A stretch of 33,288 nucleotides of DNA from Planctomycetaceae bacterium (GCA_028284885.1 JANQQW010000231.1:1-33288); one strand, 5' to 3'; positions 6,485 through 17,000 are shown, numbered from the stretch's first letter. The notes: a model not told the origin generated them from the sequence alone. Numbers and translations are program-made.

Positions 6485-9246
6485 TGACGACCGTTCGTTC
6501 GACTGTCGCAGTCGTCGGGCTGCTCTTGGCCGTCGGGACCGCCGACGCGCAGACGTTGTCCGAGCGTCTGCAGAAGGAGTCGCCCGATGCCCTCGCCCGC
6601 GCCGCCCGCGAGAGCGGCAGCGCCGTCCGCGGGGCGATCCTGTTCACCGGTCCGAAGCTCGGCTGCCCGCAGTGTCACGCCGTCGGGGCGAACGACCTGC
6701 TCGGCCCCGACCTGACCCGCCTCGGCGGCGACGTGAAGGACGCGTACCTCGTCGAGTCGCTGCTGCTGCCGTCGAAGGCGATCCGCAAAGGACACGAGGC
6801 GTCGACCGTGCTGCTCGTCGACGGCAAACAGGTCAACGGCCGCGTCGTCGAGCGGACGGAGAAGAAGATCGTCGTCCGCGAGGCGACAGAGAAGCGACGG
6901 CTCGTCACGATCGACGCCGCGGACGTCGAGGAGGTCGTGACGAGCAAGACGTCGAGCATGCCGAACAACCTCGTCGACCAGCTCGCCGACCGCGGCCAGT
7001 TCCTCGACCTGCTGCGGTACACCATGCAGCTGACGGCGACGAAGTCGATCGCCGGCCCCGTCCACCCGCCCGGCGGCCGGACGCTCGAACCGGAACTGCA
7101 GGGACTCGTCCTGCTGAAGGAGTACGGCTGCGGGTCGTGTCACGCGGACGACCTGCCGGCGAACTCGATCACGCCGAAGCTCGCCCCCGACCTCGCGTGG
7201 TCGAGCGGGCGGATCGACCCGCGACACGTCGAACTGTTCGTCGCGAACCCGCTGAAGACGAAGCCCGGCACGACGATGCCGGACGTGTTCGGCGAGCGGT
7301 CCGACGAGGAGCGGCGAGAACTCGCGACCGACCTGACGCACTACTTCGTGTCGCTGTCCCGCCGCTCCTTCAAGGCGCTCGCGGAGGACCGGTTGGCGGT
7401 CGAACGCGGTCGCGAGGTCTTCCACTCCGTCGGCTGCGTCGCCTGTCACTCGCCGCGTGACGCCGACGGGAGGGAGCTGCACGCCGAACAGTCCGTGCCG
7501 CTGGGGCCGATCGGAAAGAAGTACAGCGTGGCGAGCCTCGTCGAGTTCCTGGAGAACCCGCTCGCATCACGTCCGTCCGGCCGCATGCCGAACATGCAGC
7601 TGACGCACTGGGAGGCGGTCGACGTCGCCCAGTACCTGCACGACGACGGGCCGGTCGTCGAAGCCACGCCGGCCTACTTCACCGACGAGGTCCGGGTCCG
7701 TCGAGGTCGCCGGGCCTTCCGGAGTCTCGGGTGTGCTTCCTGCCACACGCGGGGCGAGGCGCGGCCGGAACCGTCGTCGGTCGCCCTCTCGAAGGTGCGG
7801 CCGGACCGCGGTTGCCTCTCGACGGAGAAGGGAGCGTGGCCGCGGTTCGGTCTCGACGAGTCCGAGCGGACGGCGATTCGAGCGGCGCTCGCGAACTCGG
7901 ACGCGAAGCCGACCGCCGAGCAGGAGATCGAGCTGACGATGACGGCCCTCCGCTGCGTGAACTGTCACCAACGGGGCACGCTCGGCGGCGTCTCGGAGCT
8001 TCGTGATCCGCACTTCCAGACGACGAACCCGAACCTCGGGCCGCAGGGACGGCTTCCGCCCACGCTGACGAACGTCGGCGCGAAGCTGAACCCGAAGTGG
8101 CTGCGGCAGGTCCTCGTCGAGGGCCGATCCATTCGCCCGTACGTGAAGACGCGGATGCCGAAGTACGGGACGGCGAACGTCGAGCATCTCGTCGAGTTGT
8201 TCGGCGAGGTGGACGAGTTGCCGCCGATCGAGTTTCCCGAGGTGACGGACGAGAAGACGCTCAAGCAGACCGGGGCGGAGATGGCGGGAACGGGCGGGCT
8301 GAACTGCATCGCCTGTCACACGTTCCAGTTGAAGCAGGCGGCCAACATGCCGGCCGTCGATCTGACGGAGATGGCCGAGCGGCTGCAGAAGACGTGGTTC
8401 CACCGCTACATGCGGGAGCCTCAGCGGTTCAGCCAGAATACGGTGATGCCGTCGTTCTGGCCGGCCGGCGTGGCGATGCGGAAGGACGTCCTCGAGGGGC
8501 AGACGGACCGGCAGATCGAGGCGCTCTGGCGGTACCTCGAGGACGGCCGGCAGGCCCGCACGCCACGGGGCCTGATCGTCGAGCCGATGAAGCTGCTGGC
8601 GACCGACGAGGCGGTGATGCTGCGTCGCAAGTGGCCGGACGTCGGCAAGCGGGGCATCGGCGTCGGCTACCCGCGGCAGGTGAACGTCGTGTACGACGCC
8701 GAACAGATGCGGCTGGCGACCATCTGGCAGGGCCCGTTCGCCGACCCCGGCGGCGTCTGGCGAAGCCAGGGACACGGGCAGGTCCGGCCGCTGGGCAGCG
8801 ACCTGGTCCGGTTCGCCAAGGGGCCGGACGTGGACGACGCAGTGTCGCCGTGGGTCGTCGACGACGGCCGGCCGCCCAAGCACCGCTTCCGCGGGTACAC
8901 GCTCGACGAGAAACGACGGCCGAGGTTCCGATACGAATTCGACGGCGTCGCCGTCACGGACCACGTCGTCGACGTGGAGAACGAGTCGACGGAACGGCCC
9001 TCCCTGCGGCGAACGGTGACGTTGACGGCCGCAGGCGAGGCCCGTCGGGCCGTCTTCCGTGCAGCGGACGGTGCGAAGATCGAGGAGAAGGGGAAGAAGG
9101 TCTTCGTCGTCGACGGCGTCCTGACCGTGCGGCTCGTCGGTGACCATGCCGGCAAGATCGTCGAACGTGACGGCCGCCAACGCCTGCACGTCGACGTCGA
9201 GGCGACCACCAAGCCGACCGAGCTCGTGGTCGAGTACGTCTGGTAG
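6484..9246 (+). CDS. Hexaheme c-type cytochrome with PVC-type heme-binding domain
   Basis: The protein has 920 residues. It has a Sec signal peptide (VVGLLLAVGTADAQ) and six CxxCH heme sites: CPQCH at 61, CGSCH at 216, CVACH at 318, CASCH at 417, CVNCH at 491 and CIACH at 608. Residues about 48-165 match the putative heme-binding domain of Pirellula/Verrucomicrobium type, with GAILFTGPKLGCPQCHAVG, LGPDLTRLGG and a SLLLPSKAIRKGHEA segment. The next domains look like single cytochrome c folds with late Met ligands (for example TRMPKYGT and NTVMPSFWP). The last 270 residues have no heme motif and look beta-rich. It is presumably a periplasmic electron carrier linked to the propeller protein that follows 9 bp downstream. 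The ATG at 6484 overlaps the previous stop, implying coupled translation. Confidence 0.92.
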   Translation: MTTVRSTVAVVGLLLAVGTADAQTLSERLQKESPDALARAARESGSAVRGAILFTGPKLGCPQCHAVGANDLLGPDLTRLGGDVKDAYLVESLLLPSKAIRKGHEASTVLLVDGKQVNGRVVERTEKKIVVREATEKRRLVTIDAADVEEVVTSKTSSMPNNLVDQLADRGQFLDLLRYTMQLTATKSIAGPVHPPGGRTLEPELQGLVLLKEYGCGSCHADDLPANSITPKLAPDLAWSSGRIDPRHVELFVANPLKTKPGTTMPDVFGERSDEERRELATDLTHYFVSLSRRSFKALAEDRLAVERGREVFHSVGCVACHSPRDADGRELHAEQSVPLGPIGKKYSVASLVEFLENPLASRPSGRMPNMQLTHWEAVDVAQYLHDDGPVVEATPAYFTDEVRVRRGRRAFRSLGCASCHTRGEARPEPSSVALSKVRPDRGCLSTEKGAWPRFGLDESERTAIRAALANSDAKPTAEQEIELTMTALRCVNCHQRGTLGGVSELRDPHFQTTNPNLGPQGRLPPTLTNVGAKLNPKWLRQVLVEGRSIRPYVKTRMPKYGTANVEHLVELFGEVDELPPIEFPEVTDEKTLKQTGAEMAGTGGLNCIACHTFQLKQAANMPAVDLTEMAERLQKTWFHRYMREPQRFSQNTVMPSFWPAGVAMRKDVLEGQTDRQIEALWRYLEDGRQARTPRGLIVEPMKLLATDEAVMLRRKWPDVGKRGIGVGYPRQVNVVYDAEQMRLATIWQGPFADPGGVWRSQGHGQVRPLGSDLVRFAKGPDVDDAVSPWVVDDGRPPKHRFRGYTLDEKRRPRFRYEFDGVAVTDHVVDVENESTERPSLRRTVTLTAAGEARRAVFRAADGAKIEEKGKKVFVVDGVLTVRLVGDHAGKIVERDGRQRLHVDVEATTKPTELVVEYVW

Positions 9247-9255
9247 GAGTTCACG

Positions 9256-10749
9256 ATGACACGACACGTCACGCTCGCGCTCGTTCTGTCGGCACTCGCC
9301 GCGGCTCCGGTCGCTCTCCGGGCGGAGCCGCTCGGGGAGTACTGGAACACGGCGGAGCAGGAGGCGGCGTACTACCGCATCGTCGAGATCCCGTTCCCGA
9401 AGGAGATGGCGATCGAGGCGGGCAGCTTCGAGGTGCTGCCGGACGACCGGCTCGCGATCGGCACCCGCCGCGGCGAGATCCTGATCGCCGACGGCGTCTT
9501 CGGCGAGAATCCGAAGCCGACGTTCCAGACGTTCGCGGCCGGTCTGGACGAGGTGACCGGGCTCGCCTACCGGGACGGGGCGTTCCTCGTCACGCAGCAG
9601 ACGGAGGTCTCCCGGATCACGGACGAGGACGGCGACGGGCGGGCGGACCGGTTCGACACGCTCAGCGACGCGTGGGGCTTCCGCAACTACCACGAGTTCT
9701 CGTTCGGCTCGAAGCCGGATAAGGACGGCAACACCTGGGTCGCCCTCTGTCTCTCCGAGTCGTACCGCAGCAAGGTCCCGTTCCGCGGGTGGTGTGTGAA
9801 GGTGACGCCGGAGGGGAAGACGATTCCGGTCTGCAGCGGCATCCGCAGCCCGTGCGGCATCGGGCCGAACGAGCACGGCGTGATGTTCTACGCGGAGAGC
9901 CAGGGGCCGTGGAACGGGTCGTGCTCGCTGAAGGTGCTGGAGCCGGGCGGCTTCATGGGGCACCCGGTCAGCTTCAACTGGTACCCGCTGGCGAAGGACC
10001 TCGGCCCGGCGCCGGTGGTGCCGAACACGCCGTCCCGGCTGGAGGTGGAGCGGAAGCGGGTGAAGGAGCTGGTCCCGTACGCGGTCGTGTTCCCGTACAT
10101 CAAGATGGGGCGGTCGATCTCGGGGTTCGTCGTCGACCGGACGGGCGGGAAGTTCGGTCCGTTCGAGAACCAGATCTTCGTCGGCGACTTCAGCCTCAGC
10201 GTCGTCATGCGGGCGACGACGGAGAAGGTGAACGGCGTCTGGCAGGGGGCGTGCTACCCGTTCCGCGGGGGCCTCGCGACCGGGCTGCTCTCCTGTGCGT
10301 TCACGCCGAACGGCGACCTCGTCGTCGGCGGGACGAACCGCGGCTGGCCGGTGCGGGGGCCGCGACCGTACGCGCTGCAGCGGCTCGACTGGACCGGCAA
10401 GGTGCCGTTCGAGATCAAGGAGATCAACGCCCGACCGAAGGGGTTCGCGATCACGTTCACGAAGCCGGTCGACCGCGAGGTGGCCTCGAGGCCGGAGACC
10501 TACGTGCTGAAGACCTACACGCACATCTACCGGCAGGCGTACGGCAGCCCGGAGGTCGACCACACCACGCCGACCGTCACGAAGGCGACCGTCTCCGAGG
10601 ACGGGCTCCGTGTGGAGATCGAGGTCGACGGGCTCGTGCAGGGGCACGTGCACGACTTCGACCTGCAGGGCCTGCGGTCCCGCGAGGACGCCCCGCTGCT
10701 GCACGTGAACGCGTACTACACGCTCAACGAGATCCCCCGGGAGAAGTGA
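9256..10749 (+). CDS. PVC-type beta-propeller protein (sorbosone dehydrogenase-like)
   Basis: The 497-residue protein starts with a Sec signal peptide (LALVLSALAAAPVALRAEP). The body resembles the PVC membrane-bound dehydrogenase type beta-propeller related to PQQ-dependent sugar dehydrogenases. Visible blocks are AGLDEVTGLAYRDGAFLVTQ, TEVSRITDEDGDGRADRF, RNYHEFSFGSKPDKDGNTWV, GIRSPCGIGPN, GDFSLSVVMR and FTPNGDLVVGGTNRGWP. The DEDGDGRAD loop is a likely calcium site. The C-terminus adds a small Ig-like beta domain (FAITFTKPVDREVA). No heme motif is present, so electrons would have to pass to the hexaheme cytochrome encoded just upstream. The catalytic substrate cannot be told from sequence, and it is not certain that the protein binds PQQ. 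Confidence 0.85.
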   Translation: MTRHVTLALVLSALAAAPVALRAEPLGEYWNTAEQEAAYYRIVEIPFPKEMAIEAGSFEVLPDDRLAIGTRRGEILIADGVFGENPKPTFQTFAAGLDEVTGLAYRDGAFLVTQQTEVSRITDEDGDGRADRFDTLSDAWGFRNYHEFSFGSKPDKDGNTWVALCLSESYRSKVPFRGWCVKVTPEGKTIPVCSGIRSPCGIGPNEHGVMFYAESQGPWNGSCSLKVLEPGGFMGHPVSFNWYPLAKDLGPAPVVPNTPSRLEVERKRVKELVPYAVVFPYIKMGRSISGFVVDRTGGKFGPFENQIFVGDFSLSVVMRATTEKVNGVWQGACYPFRGGLATGLLSCAFTPNGDLVVGGTNRGWPVRGPRPYALQRLDWTGKVPFEIKEINARPKGFAITFTKPVDREVASRPETYVLKTYTHIYRQAYGSPEVDHTTPTVTKATVSEDGLRVEIEVDGLVQGHVHDFDLQGLRSREDAPLLHVNAYYTLNEIPREK

Positions 10750-10812
10750 CCTCCCGCCCTGAACCCGACTAGACTCGACCACTCGCCCAGCCCGCCCGGA
10801 GTCTCCTCCACC

Positions 10813-12102
10813 ATGACGCAGCGCTCGAACAGGCTCACCCGTCGGACGTTCTTCGGCACCTCGGCGGCGATGGCCGCTCCGTTCTTCGTCCCGGGGACGG
10901 CACTCGGTCGTGGTCGGACTGCGCCCAGTGAGCGGATCACGGTCGGCGTGATCGGCACCGGGAAGATGTACAGCGGGTTTCACACCAACACGCTGCTCGG
11001 ATTCGACGACGTGCAGATCGTCGCGGTCTGCGACGTCGATACGAACCGCCGCACGCTCGCGAAGAACAAGATCGACGCGAAGTACGGCGGCAAGAGCTGC
11101 GACGCGTACTCGGACTTCCGCAAGGTGGTCGAACGGGACGACGTCGACGCCGTGCTGATCGCGACGCCCGACCACTGGCACGCGATCCCCGTCGTCGAGG
11201 CGTGCAAGGCGGGCAAGGACGTCTACTGCGAGAAGCCGCTGACGCTGACGATCGGCGAGGCGAAGCGGTGCATCGACGCGGTCCGGAAGCACGAACGGGT
11301 GCTGCAGACCGGCAGCCAGCAGCGGAGCAGCGTGTTCGGCCCGTTCCGCAAGGCGTGCGAGTTCGTCCGCAGCGGCCGCATCGGCAAGGTGGAACGCGTG
11401 ACGGTCGGCGTCGGCGGGCCCAGCAAGTGGTGCGACCTGCCGGGGGAGCCGCTCGAGCCGGGGCTCGACTGGGACACGTGGCTGGGGCCGGCGCCGGAGC
11501 GGCCGTACAACTCGATCCTGAGCGCTCGCGGCGGGATCTCGAAGCCGTGGCCGCAGTGGCGGGCCTACCGCGAGTACTCCGGCGGCGGCCACACGGACAT
11601 CGGCGCCCACCACTACGACATCGCCCAGTGGGCGCTCGGCATGGACGAGTCCGGCCCTGTGAAGATCGTCCCGCCCGAGGACCCCAGCAAGGGGACCGGG
11701 GTGAAGTACGTCTACGAGAACGGCGTCGAGATGACGCACGGCGGGGCCGGCGGCTGCACGTTCTTCGGGACCGAGGGGACGCTCCGCGTCGACCGGGGTC
11801 ACCTCAGCTGCGACCCGGCCGACGCGATCAAGGAGCCGCTCGCCGACGACGAGGTGCACCTCTACGAGTCGCCCGGCCACCACCGCGACTGGATCAACTG
11901 CATCCGCGAACGTCGCCGCCCGGTCGCCGACGTGGAGATCGGGGCCCGCAGCGCGACCGTCTGCCACCTCGGCAACCTCGCCTACTGGCACGGCCGCGAG
12001 TTGCACTGGGACCCGAAGAAGTGGACCTTCGGGGAGGACGCCGAGGCGAACGGCTGGCTCGACTACGACCGCCGCGGTCCTTGGCAGCTGCCCGAGGTTT
12101 GA
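10813..12102 (+). CDS. Gfo/Idh/MocA family oxidoreductase, Tat-exported
   Basis: The protein has 429 residues. The N-terminal NRLTRRTFFGTSAAMAA is a twin-arginine signal, so the enzyme folds with its cofactor in the cytoplasm and is then exported. A Rossmann nucleotide-binding site follows (ITVGVIGTGKMYSG), then VAVCDVDTNRR, LIATPDHWHA and the family signature YCEKPLT with its catalytic Lys. GGGHTDIGAHHYDIAQWALG is the C-terminal domain signature. Members act as NAD(P)-dependent sugar or inositol dehydrogenases. Exported planctomycete members often keep a tightly bound cofactor and may work as oxidoreductases or glycosidase-like enzymes. Together with ThuA-like and propeller genes it suggests periplasmic sugar oxidation, possibly at the 3-OH, but the substrate is unknown. 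Confidence 0.93.
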   Translation: MTQRSNRLTRRTFFGTSAAMAAPFFVPGTALGRGRTAPSERITVGVIGTGKMYSGFHTNTLLGFDDVQIVAVCDVDTNRRTLAKNKIDAKYGGKSCDAYSDFRKVVERDDVDAVLIATPDHWHAIPVVEACKAGKDVYCEKPLTLTIGEAKRCIDAVRKHERVLQTGSQQRSSVFGPFRKACEFVRSGRIGKVERVTVGVGGPSKWCDLPGEPLEPGLDWDTWLGPAPERPYNSILSARGGISKPWPQWRAYREYSGGGHTDIGAHHYDIAQWALGMDESGPVKIVPPEDPSKGTGVKYVYENGVEMTHGGAGGCTFFGTEGTLRVDRGHLSCDPADAIKEPLADDEVHLYESPGHHRDWINCIRERRRPVADVEIGARSATVCHLGNLAYWHGRELHWDPKKWTFGEDAEANGWLDYDRRGPWQLPEV

Positions 12103-12135
12103 CGTCCGAAGTCGCTCCCGCGCTGGAGAGAGCCC

Positions 12136-13092
12136 ATGAACTGCCGACTCGTCCTGCTGTCGTTCGCGCTCGCGGTGTCCTCGTCCTGCGTGTCCGAGTC
12201 CCCGGCCGAGGAGCCGGCCCGACCGGTGGCGATGCAGGTGATCGACACGCACATTCACCTGTACGACCCGCGACGCGAGGGGGGCGTTCCGTGGCCGCGG
12301 CCGAACGACGAGGTGCTCTACAAACCGCACCTGCCGAAGGAGTTCGAGCGGGTCGCCAAGCCGAGCGGCGTGACGGGGGTGATCGTCGTCGAGGCGAGCG
12401 ACCGCCTCGTGGACAACCGCTGGGTGCTGGACCTCGTGAAGGGGAACGACTTCTTCGTCGGGCTCGTCGGCAACGTCGATCCGTACCGCGAGGACTTCGG
12501 CGAGCACGTCGACCGGCTGAGGAAGGACCGGCGGTTCGTCGGCGTGCGGGCGCGGATCCAGGGGAAGGCGATCGACTACCGGGACGAGCGCGTGCTGGCG
12601 AGTTTCGCCCATCTCTCCAAGTGCGGACTCACATTGGACGTGCTGATGAACGGCGAGACGGCCGAGACGGTGCTCGAGATCGACCGCGTGGCCCGGAAAC
12701 TGCCGAAGCTGCGGATCGTCGTGAACCACGTGCTGGGCTACAACGTCGATGGCAAGCCGCCCGGTGACACTTGGAAGACGGCGGTCGCGAAGCTGGCCGA
12801 GAACGAGAACGTCTACTGCAAGGTCTCTGGCCTGTACCAACGGAGCGTGAAGCAGCCTGCTCCTCGAGACGTGGAGTACTACCGTTCCGTGCTGGACGTG
12901 TTGTGGGAGGAGTTCGGCAGTCGGCGGCTGGTGTATGGCAGCAACTGGCCGGTGACGAAGAAGTCCGGTGACTACGCGAGCTTCGTGCGGCTCGTCGGCG
13001 AGTACTTCGCGGAGAAGGGCGAGGAGTCGAGCGAGCGGTACTTCTGGCGGAACGCGGTGGAGGCGTACCGGCTGCCGGCCACTTCCGACTGA
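12136..13092 (+). CDS. Amidohydrolase family 2 (TIM-barrel metal-dependent hydrolase), exported
   Basis: The protein has 318 residues. A signal peptide is visible (LVLLSFALAVSSSCVS), and the Cys could be a weak lipobox. The metal site begins with VIDTHIHLYDP (HxH). Later features are VVEASDRLVDN, GLVGNVDPYRED, RIVVNHVLGYN, VYCKVSGLYQR and LVYGSNWPV, the order found in COG3618 amidohydrolases related to L-fuconolactone and dicarboxylate-lactone hydrolases. An exported lactonase would fit next to an exported sugar dehydrogenase, because oxidation of a sugar at C1 gives a lactone; this is inference from context. It ends the exported gene group. The next 262 bp (13093-13354) hold no convincing gene, and I saw no clear promoter consensus there, although the ACIII operon promoter must lie in or near it. 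Confidence 0.92.
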   Translation: MNCRLVLLSFALAVSSSCVSESPAEEPARPVAMQVIDTHIHLYDPRREGGVPWPRPNDEVLYKPHLPKEFERVAKPSGVTGVIVVEASDRLVDNRWVLDLVKGNDFFVGLVGNVDPYREDFGEHVDRLRKDRRFVGVRARIQGKAIDYRDERVLASFAHLSKCGLTLDVLMNGETAETVLEIDRVARKLPKLRIVVNHVLGYNVDGKPPGDTWKTAVAKLAENENVYCKVSGLYQRSVKQPAPRDVEYYRSVLDVLWEEFGSRRLVYGSNWPVTKKSGDYASFVRLVGEYFAEKGEESSERYFWRNAVEAYRLPATSD

Positions 13093-13354
13093 ACACGTTG
13101 TGCACATCGTGGAGGCCCGGGTCCGTCGTCGAATCGGCGAGGCCCGTTCCGAGATCTGCGACAGGGCTCCGTGGGGGTATCCCGAAATCGAGAATCGGTG
13201 GCCCAGTGCTCGCGAGACGACGACTCTGCCCTAACATCACAAGCGAGGCCGATCACGCACGGGCGTCGCACCACGCCTCCGGTCTCGCCAAAAGATCAGG
13301 ACGCCGTCCGCAACGCCCGCGCTCACCGGAGTGGACACGCATCCGACGGAAGCC

Positions 13355-14005
13355 ATGCCGCAGATTTTCCACCCCAGTTTCAACACGATTTCCCGCGTGA
13401 GCATCTTCGGGTTCGTGTTCTTCGCCGGTCTGGCGGGGGGCATCGGCTGGTTGCTCGCGCGTTCGCCCTACCAGACCGAGCAGGGGGTGGTGAAACCCCA
13501 GCCGATCCCGTTCAGCCACGAACACCACGTCGGCGACATCGGGATCGACTGCCGCTTCTGCCACCACACGGTCGAGGAGAACGCGAGTGCGGGCATGCCC
13601 TCGACCGAGGTCTGCCTGAACTGCCACTCCATCCTCTTCCGGGACAGCCCAATTCTCGCCCAGGTTCACGAGAGCGAGAAGAACGGGGACCCGATCGAGT
13701 GGACCCGGGTGCACGACCTCGCGGACTACGCGTACTTCCACCACGGCGTCCACGTGAACGCGGGGATCGGCTGTACGACCTGCCACGGCGAGATCGCCGA
13801 GATGCCGCTGATGTACCAGGCCAACACCCTGCACATGCAGTGGTGCCTCGAGTGCCACCGCAATCCGGAGAAGTACGTTCGGCCCAAGGACGAGGTCTTC
13901 AACCCGTACTGGGAGCCGGAGTCGATCGACCAGCTGACGCGCGAAGAGCTGGTCGACGCGCACGATCTCCAGAGCCGCACGCAGTGCTCCTACTGCCACC
14001 GCTGA
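13355..14005 (+). CDS. actA: Alternative complex III subunit ActA, pentaheme cytochrome c
   Basis: The protein has 216 residues from ATG 13355 (MPQIFHPSFNTISR). An in-frame GTG at 13331 is less likely because MPQIF is the usual family beginning. One N-terminal transmembrane helix (VSIFGFVFFAGLAGGIGWLL) anchors it to the periplasmic side. Five heme c sites are visible: CRFCH at 66, CLNCH at 87, CTTCH at 140, CLECH at 164 and CSYCH at 211, the last at the extreme C-terminus. The spacing and the QPIPFSHEHHVGDIGIDC segment match the cytochrome c3-like ActA of ACIII, which carries electrons from the quinol-oxidation module towards the oxidase. It is the first gene of the respiratory operon, 36 bp before actB. 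Confidence 0.95.
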   Translation: MPQIFHPSFNTISRVSIFGFVFFAGLAGGIGWLLARSPYQTEQGVVKPQPIPFSHEHHVGDIGIDCRFCHHTVEENASAGMPSTEVCLNCHSILFRDSPILAQVHESEKNGDPIEWTRVHDLADYAYFHHGVHVNAGIGCTTCHGEIAEMPLMYQANTLHMQWCLECHRNPEKYVRPKDEVFNPYWEPESIDQLTREELVDAHDLQSRTQCSYCHR

Positions 14006-14041
14006 CGACCCTCCCGCTCGTCACGCCGACCTGAGCCTCTC

Positions 14042-17000
14042 ATGCCCACGACATCCCCCCCCGACCACGAGTCGCCGACCGTCGAGCCGCCGGAAGGCCG
14101 CCGCTACTGGCGGACCTTGGAGGCGTTGGCCGAGACGCCCGAGGCCCGGGCTCTCATCGCGCGGGAGTTCCCGAGCCAGGCCGACAAGTGGGACGACGAG
14201 CCCTCGCGGCGGGCCTTTCTGAAGGTGATGGGGGCGTCTCTCGCGCTCGCCGGCCTGCAGGGGTGTGCCGGCCAGCCCGAGGAGAAGATCGTCCCCTACG
14301 TCCGCACGCCGGAGGACACCGTTCCCGGCAAGGCGACCTACTACGCGACGGCGGCCACGATCGACGGGGTGGCAACGGGCGTTCTCGCGACCAGTCACGA
14401 CGGGCGGCCGACCAAGGTGGACGGCAACCCGGACCACCCGGGCAGCCTCGGCACCAGCGGCGCGCTGCTGCAGGCCGAGATCCTGAACCTCTACGACCCG
14501 GACCGGGCCCAGGCGGTCAACACCGGCGGCACGCTCGCCAGCTGGCCCGAGTTCATCGCCGACCTGCAGACCGTGCTCGGCGAGCAGAAGGCGAAGAACG
14601 GCAGCGGCCTCCGCGTCGTCTCCTGCCCGACCTCGTCCCCCACGCTGTCGGCGCAGCGGGAGAAGTTCCTCGAGCTGTTCCCGGAGGCGAAGTGGGTCGA
14701 GTACTCGCCGATCGGTCGGAAGAACGTCCGGGACGGTCTGGAGCGGGCGTTCGGCAAGCCGCTCGAGCCCCGGTACGACCTCGCCCGTGCCGACGTCGTC
14801 CTCACGCTCGACGCCGACCCGTTCACCACGATGCCCGACCATCTGGTGATGACGCGAGGGCACTCGCGACGACGTCGTGACGACGTCGGTGACGAGCCGT
14901 GGATGACGCGGACCTACGCGGTCGAGACGACATTCACGCTCTTCGGGGCGTCGGCCGACCACCGCCGGGCGCTGGGGCCGGACGGCCTGCTCTCGTTCGC
15001 CAAGGCCGTGGCGAAGGAGGTCGGCGTCGAGGTCGAGCCCGACGCCGCCCTGCCGGAGGGCGTGACCAGCGAGTTCGTCTCCGCGGTGGCCGAGGACCTG
15101 CTGCGGTACCGGCGTCCCGAAGAGCCCGGTGGTGCCGTCGTCGTCGCGGGGGACACGCAGCCGCCGGAGGTGCACGCTCTCGCCCATGCGATGAACGTGG
15201 CGATCGGGGCGGTCGGGACGACCGTGGACTACGTTGCCCCGACAACGGACGAGGGTGGGTTCGAGGCTCTCGCCAGGCTGTGCGACGAGATGCAGGGCGG
15301 TTACGTCGATGCGGTGATGGTCCTGTCCGCGAACCCGGTCTACGACGCCCCCCCGGACGTCGGCTTCCTCGAGGCCTTCGAGAAGGTCGGCTGGCGGGCG
15401 GGCTACGGGCTCTACGAGGACGAGACCTCCGTCGTCTGCAACTGGCACCTGCCGGCCACGCACTTCCTGGAGGAGTGGAGCGACACGCGGTCGCTCGACG
15501 GGACGGTTTCGATCGTGCAGCCGCTGATCAAGCCGCTGTACGACGGCCGCAGCCTCCACGAACTGTTCTCGGCGATCGTCGACGAGGCCCCGCAGTCGGG
15601 GTACGACGTCGTGCGGGCACACTGGCGAGGCTTGCTGGACGGCGACTTCGAGACCGCCTGGCCGACCGCCGTCCACCGTGGCGTCGTGCCGGACACGGCG
15701 TTCGAGCCGGTCGAGGTGTCGCTCGTGGAAGGGGCCCTCGCGACGGACCCCGAGCCGGTGGAGGACGGCGAGTACACCGTCGTCATCCGGCCGGACCCGC
15801 AGACGCTCGACGGCCGCTTCGCCAACAACGGCTGGCTGCAGGAACTGCCCCGCCCGATGACGACGCTGACCTGGGACAATGCCGCCCTGCTGGCCCCGGC
15901 CGACGCAGACGACCTGGGCGTCCAGATCGGCGACCTCGTCTCCATCGAGGTGGACGGTGAGTCGGTCGAGCTGCCCGCCATGCGGTTGCCCGGCCTGCCG
16001 CGAGGCACGGTCACCCTGCACCTCGGGTTCGGGCGGGTGCGAGCGGGCCGCGTCGGCACGGGTGTCGGCAAGAGCGTCACACCGTTGCGGTCGATCGACC
16101 GGCCTTGGTTCGTCGGCGGGGCGACCGTCGCGAAGACGAAGGGGAACCGGAAACTCGCCCTGACCCAGTCGCACCACCTGATCGACGTCGAGCAGAACCC
16201 GGAGTTCGTCAACGCGAGCCTCGAGCACCGGAACGTCGTGCGGGAGGGGACGCTGGCCGAGCTGGTCGAGCACCCGGACGACCCGCACTTCATGCACGTC
16301 CACCACCACGACCACAACAGCTGGCGAGACAAACAGGCGAAAGGCGAGAAGGGCGACGGTCACGAGAAGGGCGGTGAGCACGGGAAGGGGGACGACCACC
16401 ACCATGGTCACCACCACGAAGAGGCCCCGTCCTTCTATCCGATCGAGAAGCCGGAGGACTACGAGCCGCACGAGTGGGGGATGCAGATCGACCTCACCCG
16501 CTGCATCGGCTGCAACGCCTGCACCGTCGCCTGCCAGTCCGAGAACAACATCCCGGTCGTCGGACGGGAGCAGGTTCTCGTTGGCCGGGAGATGCACTGG
16601 ATTCGGGTCGACACCTACTACGAAGGCTCGTCGGACGACCCGAACGTGGTGCACCAGCCGGTCCCGTGCATGCACTGCGAGCACGCCCCGTGCGAGCCGG
16701 TCTGCCCCGTCGCCGCGACGACGCACAGCGACGAGGGCCTGAACGAGATGACCTACAACCGCTGCGTCGGCACGCGGTACTGCGGGAACAACTGCCCGTA
16801 CAAGGTCCGCAGGTTCAACTTCCTCGAGTACAACGAGTCGTACCTCAACGAACTGCCCGTGCTCGACCTGCTGCCCAACCCGAACGTCACGGTTCGCAGC
16901 CGCGGCGTGATGGAGAAGTGCACCTACTGCGTGCAGCGGATCAGTGCGGCCCGTATCGACGCGCAGGTCAAGGGCGACGGCGTGATTCCCGACGGCGGGG

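Noticed and set aside
7567..13107. Antisense open frame of 1846 codons on the reverse strand
   Set aside because: It lies opposite four well-supported forward genes, and its translation is a low-complexity Arg/Val/Leu/Ala/Asp mix that results from high-GC codon bias.
13093..13354. Possible small genes or a clear promoter before actA
   Set aside because: The short ORFs here show no gene-like protein. TAACAT at 13232 has no matching -35 box at the right distance.
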